DNA of 40,928 bases from Alphaproteobacteria bacterium (lineage in GTDB: Bacteria > Bacteroidota > Bacteroidia > Chitinophagales > Chitinophagaceae). Where the stretch lies: NCBI GenBank assembly GCA_030053915.1, contig JASGCT010000017.1:1-40928 (forward strand), written 5' to 3'. Position 1 is the stretch's first letter; each line of letters starts with the position of its first letter. The notes below the pieces were generated by a model. The model saw only the letters and a list, made by a program, of their open reading frames with translations. It did not search any database and was not told where the DNA came from. Both the position numbers and the translations under genes were made by a program. Below are positions 33,976 through 40,928 of the stretch, piece by piece.

Positions 33976-35010
33976 ATGACAACTTATTTAATAATTGCCG
34001 TTCTGCTCTTATTTTACATTGTAACCATTCAAATTGCAAAAACAAGTGAATATGTTTCAATCATCAAAGGAGAAAAAGAATCGTTTTCACAAAACAACAA
34101 AATTAACGGGTTTTTAATGCTCGCCTTTTTAATATTAGGTTTAGTTGGTGTTTGGTATTGTAATGAATATTTATATGATACAACATTATTAAATAAACCA
34201 AGCGCTAGCTATGAGGGTGAACGTGTTGATCAAATGCTATGGATTACAATTATTGTAACAGGCATTATGTTTTTGTTTACTCAAATTCTTCTATTTTGGT
34301 TTGCGTTTAGATATCAACATAATGAAAACAGAAAAGCTTTATTTTTTGTACATAGCACTAAGTTGGAAATTGTTTGGACAACGATACCTGCCGTTGTATT
34401 ATTTGTACTTATATTTTTTGGTTTAGTAAATTGGAATTATTTTACTGGAGAAGCGCCTAAAGGGGCTATGGAAGTTGAAGTTACTGGAAAACAATTTGGT
34501 TGGATATTTAGATATCCGGGTTCTGACAATGTTTTTGGCAAAAAATATTATAAAAATATCGACCCAGCTACAAATACTTTGGGTTTAATTTTTGAAGATG
34601 GAAGCGCTCAAGATGACATAGTAACTGAACAAACTGTATATTTAGTTAAAAACAAACCTGTAAAATTTATAATTGGTTCAAGAGATGTAGTTCATGACTT
34701 TGGACTTTCGCATTTTAGACTTAAAATGGATGCGGTACCTGGCATTCCAACAACCTTATGGTTTACGCCAAAATATACGACTGAAGAGATGAAAAAAATA
34801 ACTGGCAATCCAAATTTCACGTATGAAATTAGTTGTGACCAAATGTGTGGTAACGGACATTATTCTATGAAAGGTGTTATTATGGTAGTTGAACAAGCCG
34901 ATTACGACCTTTGGATGGCAAAACAAAAATCTTTATATCATATTAACAATCCCGATACGGTAGCACCAACCACATTAACAACGCAAACCATTGCCCAAAC
35001 GAAACTATAA
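33976..35010 (+). CDS. coxB: cytochrome c oxidase subunit II
   Basis: A 344-residue membrane-anchored cupredoxin carrying the CuA centre, which accepts electrons from cytochrome c (here probably ActE or ActA hemes). Four hydrophobic segments are seen (about 2-21, 43-62, 86-111 and 130-153); the last two are the classical hairpin, the first two an extra region usual for Bacteroidota. CuA ligands: His240 (VVHDFG), Cys287 and Cys291 (SCDQMCG), His295 and Met298 (GHYSM). Gln289 sits at the position that is glutamate in mitochondrial subunits (backbone ligand). No heme c domain is attached. The next gene starts 11 bases downstream. Confidence 0.93.
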   Translation: MTTYLIIAVLLLFYIVTIQIAKTSEYVSIIKGEKESFSQNNKINGFLMLAFLILGLVGVWYCNEYLYDTTLLNKPSASYEGERVDQMLWITIIVTGIMFLFTQILLFWFAFRYQHNENRKALFFVHSTKLEIVWTTIPAVVLFVLIFFGLVNWNYFTGEAPKGAMEVEVTGKQFGWIFRYPGSDNVFGKKYYKNIDPATNTLGLIFEDGSAQDDIVTEQTVYLVKNKPVKFIIGSRDVVHDFGLSHFRLKMDAVPGIPTTLWFTPKYTTEEMKKITGNPNFTYEISCDQMCGNGHYSMKGVIMVVEQADYDLWMAKQKSLYHINNPDTVAPTTLTTQTIAQTKL

Positions 35011-35020
35011 TCAATTTTTT

Positions 35021-36874
35021 ATGGAGAATAATAACAAACACAATCATTGTAACGAAGCACATACACATGAAAAACATTGTATAACAACTGAAACTTGTAA
35101 TAATCATGGTCATGATAGTCATGAGTCGCACGAACATCATGACAATTTTATTACAAAATATATTTTTAGTCAAGACCATAAAATGATTGCTAAGCAATTT
35201 TTAATAACGGGAATGTTTTGGGCAGTATTAGGTGGTTTAATGAGTGTTTTGTTTCGCTTTCAATTAGGGAACCCTGATGATACGTATCCATTCTTAGAAG
35301 CCATTCTTGGGAAATGGGCAAAGGGTGGTAGGATTAGTCCGGATGCATATTATGCATTAGTTACAACTCATGGAACTGTGTTAGTGTTTTTTGTTTTAAC
35401 AGCTGGTTTAAGCGGTACATTTGCTAATTTTTTAATTCCTTTGCAAATTGGAGCACGTGATATGGCATCTCCATTTTTAAATATGCTTAGTTATTGGTTT
35501 TTCTTTATTGCAAGTTGTGTTATGTTAAGTTCGTTATTTGTAGAAACGGGTCCTTTTAGTGGTGGTTGGACAGCATATCCGCCTCTTAGTGCTTTAGGCG
35601 ATGCTATGCCTGGCTCGAAATCGGGCATGGATTTATGGATTATAGCAATGGCGTTATTTGTGGTATCGTCTTTACTTGGAGGTTTAAACTATATCGTAAC
35701 TATTTTAAATATGCGTACTAAAGGGATGAGCATGACCAAACTACCATTAACAATTTGGGCATTATTTTTTACAGCTGTTTTAGGTGTATTGTCTTTCCCT
35801 GTTTTATTGTCAGGTTTTATTTTATTAATTTTTGATAGAAATTTTGGAACCAGTTTTTATTTATCTGATATTTTTATAAATGGTGTAGGCGCTTTAAGTA
35901 ACGAGGGAGGTAACGCCATATTATATCAACATTTATTTTGGTTTTTAGGTCATCCAGAGGTATATATTATTTTATTGCCAGCTATGGGAATGGTTTCAGA
36001 AATTTTAGCTGTAAATTCACGTAAGCCCATTTTTGGTTACATGGCAATGGTGGGTTCCTTATTTGCAATTGCTATTTTAGCATTTTTAGTATGGGCGCAT
36101 CACATGTTTGTAACTGGGCTCAATCCGTTCTTAGGGTCGATATTTGTATTTATAACCTTGTTGATTGCAATACCAAGTGCTGTAAAAGTGTTTAACTGGC
36201 TAACAACAATTTGGCGTGGTAATGTGCGTTTTACAACTGGAATGTTATTTGCGATTGGTTTTGTAAGTTTATTTATTTCTGGCGGATTAACTGGTATTTG
36301 GTTAGGGAACTCATCGTTAGATATTCATTTGCACGACACGTATTTTGTTATTGCACACTTTCATATTGTAATGGGCGTGGCTTCGATGTTTGGAATGTTT
36401 GCCGGTGTTTATCATTGGTTTCCTAAAATGTTTGGTAGGTATATGAATAACTCTTTGGGTTATATACATTTTTGGGTAACTTTAGTGGGAGCTTATTTAA
36501 TTTTTTGGCCGATGCATTATCAGGGATTATCGGGCATGCCCAGACGCTATTACGATTATTCAATTTGGGAAAGCTTTAAAATGTACACTGAATTAAACAA
36601 ATTTATTAGTATCGTTGCAATCATTGTATATGCTACACAAATTTTATTTTTATGTAACTTTTTTTACTCGATATTTAAGGGTAGAAAAGTTCAAGATTCT
36701 AATCCATATCAAGCAAATACTTTAGAGTGGACAACACCCATCAATCCTGGTCATGGAAATTGGCCTGGAGAAATTCCCGAAGTGCATCGTTGGGCTTACG
36801 ATTATGGAAAAGATGGTAAGGAGTATATTCCTCAAAATGTGCCCATTGCGGCTGATGAGAAGGAAGGGCATTAA
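35021..36874 (+). CDS. coxA: cytochrome c oxidase subunit I with His/Cys-rich N-terminus
   Basis: A 617-residue heme-copper oxidase catalytic subunit. Heme a ligands are His117 (TTHGT) and His448, heme a3 is held by His446 (IAHFHIV), CuB by His311 (GHPEVY), His360 and His361, and Tyr315 is the cross-linked tyrosine. Glu313 in GHPEVY marks a type A1 enzyme with a D-channel. The first 42 residues before the core (which starts FITKYIFSQDHKMI) contain 11 histidines and three cysteines (Cys10, Cys20, Cys26), a likely metal-binding tail on the cytoplasmic side. The ATG at 35021 is preferred to a TTG at 34991, which overlaps coxB and adds an odd leader. coxC, coxD and assembly genes are not seen here. 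Confidence 0.95.
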   Translation: MENNNKHNHCNEAHTHEKHCITTETCNNHGHDSHESHEHHDNFITKYIFSQDHKMIAKQFLITGMFWAVLGGLMSVLFRFQLGNPDDTYPFLEAILGKWAKGGRISPDAYYALVTTHGTVLVFFVLTAGLSGTFANFLIPLQIGARDMASPFLNMLSYWFFFIASCVMLSSLFVETGPFSGGWTAYPPLSALGDAMPGSKSGMDLWIIAMALFVVSSLLGGLNYIVTILNMRTKGMSMTKLPLTIWALFFTAVLGVLSFPVLLSGFILLIFDRNFGTSFYLSDIFINGVGALSNEGGNAILYQHLFWFLGHPEVYIILLPAMGMVSEILAVNSRKPIFGYMAMVGSLFAIAILAFLVWAHHMFVTGLNPFLGSIFVFITLLIAIPSAVKVFNWLTTIWRGNVRFTTGMLFAIGFVSLFISGGLTGIWLGNSSLDIHLHDTYFVIAHFHIVMGVASMFGMFAGVYHWFPKMFGRYMNNSLGYIHFWVTLVGAYLIFWPMHYQGLSGMPRRYYDYSIWESFKMYTELNKFISIVAIIVYATQILFLCNFFYSIFKGRKVQDSNPYQANTLEWTTPINPGHGNWPGEIPEVHRWAYDYGKDGKEYIPQNVPIAADEKEGH

Positions 36875-36949
36875 TAGAAAGCTGGGGGTTTTGTTACAAT
36901 TTTAGAAAAATCCAATTTAACAAAGTATTTGATAAAAATAGACCAGAGC

Positions 36950-36981
36950 AGAATTTTTTTAAAATCAATTGGCAAAATTCT
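36950..36981 (+). terminator. weak hairpin after the respiratory operon
   Basis: AGAATTTT (36950-36957) pairs fully with AAAATTCT (36974-36981) across a 16-base loop, 75 bases after the coxA stop. The stem is AU-rich and no U-tract follows, so its role as a terminator is uncertain. Confidence 0.25.
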
Positions 36982-37077
36982 ATTTAGCGAACTCGTGAAG
37001 TAACATAGTACATTATAGTATTACATGCAACGAAATTGAGTGCGGTTTTAAATATTAAATTTATAAATTATAATAAA

Positions 37078-39867
37078 ATGGCTATTTTGTATCGATTCAT
37101 TTTGTGTGTTGTTTTAAGTTCGTTTTTGAGCTATCAAGTTTTTTGTCAAGAAATATTTGAAGGGCGCGTTTTAGATGAACAGAACCAACCCATTGAAAAT
37201 GTACTTTTTTTAAATCCACAAACTAAAAAAATATTAGGTGAATCGAATGCTCGTGGTGAGGTTACACTTAATTGGAATGCCAATAAAGACGTTTTAATTT
37301 CGAGGTTGAATTACTACGTGCATAAAACAAAATTGAAACCTAATTTTACAATTTATTTAAAAGAACAATCGCAAGAATTGCAGGGCGTTATTACATTAGG
37401 AACAAGAAGTTTAAATAGGGTAATTACCGAGTCGCCCGTACCGATAGATGTTATAAATTATAAGCAAATAGTTAATTTATCAGGGCGAGCAGATTTAACA
37501 TCCAATTTAAGTTATTTGGTGCCTTCTTTTAATTTTAATAAGCAAACTGGTGCCGATGGTGCGGATCACTTAGAAATTGGTACGTTAAGGGGTTTAGGTC
37601 CCGATCAAACTTTAGTTTTAATTAATGGTAAGCGGCGGCATCCAACAGCGCTTGTAGCTTTGTTTGGACCTAGAGGCAGGGGTAACTCTGGCGTAGATTT
37701 GAACGCCTTTCCCTCGTCTATAGTAAGTGATATTGAGGTTTTAAGAGATGGTGCTTCGGCTCAATATGGAAGTGATGCCATTGCAGGGGTTATTAATATA
37801 AAGCTAAAAAAAAACGCCTCGAAGTGGAATCTTGCAACAGGGATTTCAACCTATTACGACTACGACTATAACACGTCTCTTTTTAATGCTGATAATCAAT
37901 ATTATTCAGGCAATCTTTTAGATGGAAATACCTTGTTTTTAAATATCAACAAAGGGTGGGGTTTAGGCAATAATGGTGGTTTTATTAATGTGTCGTTAGA
38001 TGTTTTACAACAAGACAAATCGCTACGTCAAGCCAACCCTAAGGATGGTTTGCCCATAAATACAGGGCAAAGGGCTTTTAGTACGCCATCTAATAATAAT
38101 ATCAGTATGTTTTATAATTTAGAGTTGCCACTTACGGCTTCTAAAAATCCAGTTATTTTATATAGTTTTGGTGGGTATAATAACAAAATTTCGGATGCAT
38201 TTGCATTTAGTAGAAACTGGTCTTTACGTCCGAATCGATTTCCAAGAAATAGTGATGGAAGTTTGATTTTTGTGCCGGAAATAATGCGTATAACAACGGA
38301 TAGCACGAAACAAATTTATTACAATCCACATTTTCAAGCGGCTGTAGTAGATGCATCTCATGTAATTGGTTTAAAAGGAACAACACGCAACCAGTGGAAT
38401 TGGGAGATTAGCAACACCATTGGCTTTAACGACTTTCATTTTTATGGATCGCAAACCTTTAATGCATCTATCATTGGGCAGTCTAAACCCAATAATTTTG
38501 ATGATGGTGGCTTTAATTTTACGCAAATTATTCAGAACGTTGATTTTACTAAATCGTTTGGTAAGGGGGTTATTAAAAACAATCTCAATTTATCGTTTGG
38601 GGGTGAAGTTAGAACTGAATTTTATAATATTTATGAAGGCGAGGTATTGTCGTATAAAGCTTTGCCAAATTCGTTAGGTCAGGCAGCTGGGTCTCAGGGA
38701 TTGCCAGGTTATTCTAAATCGGATATTGTTTCTGCACAACGTTTTAATCTTGCTTTATATGGCGATTTAGATTATAAGCCATTTAAAATATGGTTGCTTA
38801 ATTTTGCTGTTCGTGGCGAGCAGTATAGCGATTTTGGGGGCGTTTTTATTTATAAATTTGCTCAACTGCTAAAACTTAGTAAATTTTTTAATATTCGGGG
38901 ATCTTTTAGCACGGGGTTTAGAGCACCTTCGCTGCAACAAATTAATTATAGTAATACCTTATCATCTTTTTCTGGTGGCAATTTAGTACAGTCGCGCATT
39001 GTAAGCAATCGTGAAAACTTAGCTCGATTGGCTGGAATACCAAAATTAAAACAGGAGACATCGGTTAATTATAGTTTAGGTTTTACATGGAAGCCCATAA
39101 AAAATTTAACATTAACGTTAGACGCTTATTTAATAAAATTAAAAGACAGGGTGGTGTTATCGGGTTTGTATAATGCAAGTAATCCAGGGTTACCGTTGAA
39201 TTTAGTGAATGAACTCAATGTTTTGAATGTTGCTACGGTGCGTTTTTTTACAAATGCTGTGAATACTACAAATAATGGGTTAGATATCGTATTGGATTAT
39301 AATCTTTTATTAAATTCATCTCAAAGTATAAAATTTTTGTTGGCTGGAAATGTTCAAGCGGTTCGTTTAGACCAAATAAACGTACCTTCTGGCTTGTCTG
39401 GTAATCAGGCACTTATTGATAATTTTTTTAGTACGCGAGAGCAATATTTTTTAAAAAATTCGGCGCCGAATGCTAAGTTTAATTTTTTAATAGACTATAA
39501 AGTAAAAAGGTTTGATGTTGGGGTTCGGTTAACATATTTTGGTTTAGTTGAATTAACGGGTGTTGGCATCAGTGGTGATGGTGTGAATCCGGTGGTTGCA
39601 ACCGATGCAAATCCAAATGTTTTTGTTCCAGAAGTTTATACGTTTAGTCCTAAAATAGTTACTGATATCTTTGCAAGTTTTAAGGTTTCAAATTTAGTTA
39701 CTGTTTTTGCTGGGGCAGACAATGTGTTTAATGTGCATCCGGATTATGGTATTGTGCCTGCTGCAAAGAATGCGGCTTATGATAACGAAACGGGTGGTCC
39801 TTGGGATGCGGTGCAAATGGGGTATAATGGTTTAAGGTTATTTACCAAATTGGTGTTTAATTTTTAG
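37078..39867 (+). CDS. TonB-dependent outer-membrane receptor
   Basis: A 929-residue outer-membrane protein. It has a signal peptide (1-23), a carboxypeptidase-regulatory-like beta domain (about 24-98; EGRVLDEQNQPIENVLF), a plug domain (about 112-245) with GLGPDQTLVLINGKRR and the signature DIEVLRDGASAQYGSDAIAGVINI-type stretch at 218-241, then the 22-strand barrel ending in a terminal phenylalanine (FTKLVFNF). The plug sequence resembles receptors labelled iron-complex or vitamin transporters, but no substrate can be read. There is no SusD partner after it. The ATG at 37078 is used because it gives a good signal peptide; an in-frame TTG at 37036 would bury it. No clear TAnnTTTG box precedes it. 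Confidence 0.88.
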   Translation: MAILYRFILCVVLSSFLSYQVFCQEIFEGRVLDEQNQPIENVLFLNPQTKKILGESNARGEVTLNWNANKDVLISRLNYYVHKTKLKPNFTIYLKEQSQELQGVITLGTRSLNRVITESPVPIDVINYKQIVNLSGRADLTSNLSYLVPSFNFNKQTGADGADHLEIGTLRGLGPDQTLVLINGKRRHPTALVALFGPRGRGNSGVDLNAFPSSIVSDIEVLRDGASAQYGSDAIAGVINIKLKKNASKWNLATGISTYYDYDYNTSLFNADNQYYSGNLLDGNTLFLNINKGWGLGNNGGFINVSLDVLQQDKSLRQANPKDGLPINTGQRAFSTPSNNNISMFYNLELPLTASKNPVILYSFGGYNNKISDAFAFSRNWSLRPNRFPRNSDGSLIFVPEIMRITTDSTKQIYYNPHFQAAVVDASHVIGLKGTTRNQWNWEISNTIGFNDFHFYGSQTFNASIIGQSKPNNFDDGGFNFTQIIQNVDFTKSFGKGVIKNNLNLSFGGEVRTEFYNIYEGEVLSYKALPNSLGQAAGSQGLPGYSKSDIVSAQRFNLALYGDLDYKPFKIWLLNFAVRGEQYSDFGGVFIYKFAQLLKLSKFFNIRGSFSTGFRAPSLQQINYSNTLSSFSGGNLVQSRIVSNRENLARLAGIPKLKQETSVNYSLGFTWKPIKNLTLTLDAYLIKLKDRVVLSGLYNASNPGLPLNLVNELNVLNVATVRFFTNAVNTTNNGLDIVLDYNLLLNSSQSIKFLLAGNVQAVRLDQINVPSGLSGNQALIDNFFSTREQYFLKNSAPNAKFNFLIDYKVKRFDVGVRLTYFGLVELTGVGISGDGVNPVVATDANPNVFVPEVYTFSPKIVTDIFASFKVSNLVTVFAGADNVFNVHPDYGIVPAAKNAAYDNETGGPWDAVQMGYNGLRLFTKLVFNF

Positions 39868-39997
39868 GTGCGTTCCCTTTTGTGGTTGAAGTGTGCATAG
39901 AGCGAGGTGTTAGGTTGATAAATAAAGATAAAAAAAACATTTATTACATGTATAAAGTATGGCGTTCAATTTTAAAACAAACCCGCAATAAAAATTC

Positions 39998-40005
39998 TAT
40001 CTTTG
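39998..40005 (+). promoter_or_regulatory. -7 box TATCTTTG for the GNAT gene
   Basis: TATCTTTG fits TAnnTTTG and lies 52 bases before the ATG at 40058. An out-of-frame ATG at 40050 lies between. Confidence 0.45.
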
Positions 40006-40057
40006 CCAAGCATTAAAACCTTATAGGCTATGACGTTAACAACCACAACATGTATTT

Positions 40058-40591
40058 ATGTATAAACAAATTGAAACAGAGCGGCTTTTAATAAGACCAA
40101 TTAAAATGGACGACAAGACCTTTATTTTAAACTTGTTAAACACAGAAGGGTGGTTACAATTTATTGGCGATAGAAACATTAAAAACACTTTAGATGCTGA
40201 AATTTATATTCAAAATATTCTTAATAATAAGCAAGTTTTTTATAACGTTTTTTTATTAAAAGAAACCACCCAACCGCTTGGTATTGTAACATGGTTGCAT
40301 CGAGATAATCACATTTTTCCAGATATTGGATTTGCTATGCTTCCAGAATTTACAAAAAAAGGCTATGCTTTTGAAGCAACTTTTAAATACATGGAAGACA
40401 TTAGAAGTCAAGTAAAATTTGATAAAATACTTGCGATAACCCAACCGAACAACGTGCAATCAATAAATCTTATAAAAAAATTAGGATTTAAATATGAACG
40501 CCAATCTATAAAGAACTCACAAATACTGGATATTTATGCGATTACATGTAACACGAAAAAATACAAGACAAGAAAATACCTAACTATTTAG
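40058..40591 (+). CDS. GNAT family N-acetyltransferase (RimJ/RimL type)
   Basis: A 177-residue acetyl-CoA-dependent acyltransferase. It opens with the family start IETERLLIRPIKMDD, has the central strand QPLGIVTWLHRD, and the acetyl-CoA loop region IGFAMLPEFTKKGYAFEA in place of the common Q/RxxGxG/A. The last strands (ILAITQPNNVQSINLIKKLGF) complete the fold. The Bacteroidota versions acetylate proteins, small amines or antibiotics; the substrate is unknown. It is a single gene in a region that otherwise looks accessory, with a decayed gene behind it. Confidence 0.8.
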   Translation: MYKQIETERLLIRPIKMDDKTFILNLLNTEGWLQFIGDRNIKNTLDAEIYIQNILNNKQVFYNVFLLKETTQPLGIVTWLHRDNHIFPDIGFAMLPEFTKKGYAFEATFKYMEDIRSQVKFDKILAITQPNNVQSINLIKKLGFKYERQSIKNSQILDIYAITCNTKKYKTRKYLTI

Positions 40592-40614
40592 GTGCAACTA
40601 TATAACTTTTTTTT
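40578..40614 (+). terminator. possible terminator spanning the GNAT stop codon
   Basis: ACCTAA (40578-40583) and TTAGGT (40588-40593) form a six-pair stem with a CTAT loop around the stop codon. A run of eight T residues follows 13 bases later, which is farther than usual, so the call is weak. Confidence 0.3.
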
Positions 40615-40620
40615 CAAATA

Positions 40621-40867
40621 TTACTTATAAAATTCAATTTTGTCAATTGGATACCCATTAAAAATTGGGTCAATCCAAATTCATTTTTGGATAGTTTTTT
40701 AAACTTTCTATTTTTCCAACCACCTTATATCCTAATGTCTCTTCTCCTATATTTCTATAAGCGTCAAGAAGACCCAAAATTTCATATTTACCTTCCTTTT
40801 CAAAAATGTCAATAATGACTTTTTAATGTCCAGAAGACCCTACAATTATTACAGTCTCTTTATTCAT
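40621..40867 (-). pseudogene. remnant of a NeuD/PglD-like sugar O-/N-acyltransferase gene
   Basis: On the minus strand an ATG at 40867 opens MNKETVIIVGSSGH, then TAA at 40823-40825, then the same frame continues KVIIDIFEKEGKYEILGLLD and on to a TGA at 40670-40672. Around the stop this reads as the N-terminal Rossmann-like part of NeuD/PglD proteins (GxSGHAKVIIDI), where an alanine codon is expected at the TAA. These enzymes acylate sialic acid or other nucleotide-linked sugars. After the TGA another frame gives WIDPIFNGYPIDKIEFYK and stops at 40621-40623, perhaps a shifted or foreign tail. The left-handed beta-helix domain is missing. The identification is from motif memory over about 60 residues. 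Confidence 0.55.
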
Positions 40868-40879
40868 GTCTTGTTTTTT

Positions 40880-40928
40880 TAACCCAAGTTGCAACTAGGT
40901 AGGCGGCGAACTGCGTACTTGTTGAGTT
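40880..40928. repeat. hairpin-forming, locally GC-rich end of window
   Basis: CAAGT (near 40885) faces ACTTG (near 40917) with GCA and TGC also pairing inside, giving a stem around a GC-rich centre (GTAGGCGGCG). The element is cut by the window end. Its base composition is unlike the AT-rich DNA around it. It may be part of a repeat like the one at 1130-1275, but I see no direct sequence match. Confidence 0.3.

Noticed and set aside
34943..35197. Minus-strand frame rich in Met, Phe and Ile across the coxB/coxA junction
   Set aside because: It is the complement of the His-rich start of coxA; CAT/CAC codons read as ATG/GTG on the other strand.
36875..37077. Promoter for the TonB receptor
   Set aside because: No sequence fitting TAnnTTTG was found; GTATTTG near 36926 lacks the first two positions.

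Overview
The window is an AT-rich stretch of a chromosome from an aerobic member of the Bacteroidota. Four things point there: promoters of the phylum type (TAnnTTTG, just ahead of many genes here), a complete alternative complex III operon running into an aa3-type cytochrome oxidase, atpD and atpC standing apart from the other ATP synthase genes, and a TonB-dependent receptor with a carboxypeptidase-like N-terminal domain. I cannot place it to family level. I see no rRNA, tRNA, CRISPR array or intact insertion sequence.

Layout. 1-1275: accessory DNA, with the tail of an unknown gene overlapping by ATGA a DUF3644 gene, followed by an imperfect inverted-repeat element. 1370-3466: secreted S15/CocE-type hydrolase with a terminator behind it. 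7257 down to 3676 (minus): operon glmM - cysteine desulfurase - trhO. 7309-8073: exported dienelactone-hydrolase-like protein, divergent from glmM. 11581 down to 8092 (minus): ABC exporter operon of one ATPase and two DUF3526 permeases. 13448 down to 11902 (minus): bestrophin channel plus beta-carbonic anhydrase, divergent from a TetR-type regulator. 16896 down to 14506 (minus): a single-chain nuclease-methylase-specificity protein. 17082-19397: a kinase/PLP phospho-lyase fusion. 19428-22994: atpD, short atpC and a ClC anion transporter. 23050-24327: secreted thioredoxin-fold protein without active-site cysteines. 24711-25520: lptB. 25701-36874: respiratory operon actA-actB-actC-actDE-actF-coxB-coxA. 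37078-39867: TonB-dependent receptor. 40058-40928: GNAT acetyltransferase, a decayed NeuD/PglD-like gene and a hairpin-forming end.

How it works together. ActABCDEF oxidises quinol and passes electrons, with cytochrome c domains in ActA and ActE, to CoxB/CoxA, building the proton gradient used by the ATP synthase to which atpD/atpC contribute. The most unusual point is that ActD and ActE are one in-frame polypeptide. The bestrophin/carbonic anhydrase pair suggests linked bicarbonate movement and CO2 hydration, probably controlled by the divergent TetR protein, because both promoters carry the same 10-base box. The two ends of the window look like accessory DNA (DUF3644, repeat, GNAT, pseudogene), while the middle is mostly housekeeping.

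Several starts were moved downstream of the longest open frame because the promoter lies inside the extension or the extension adds an implausible leader: 7309, 17082, 20944, 24711, 35021 and 37078.
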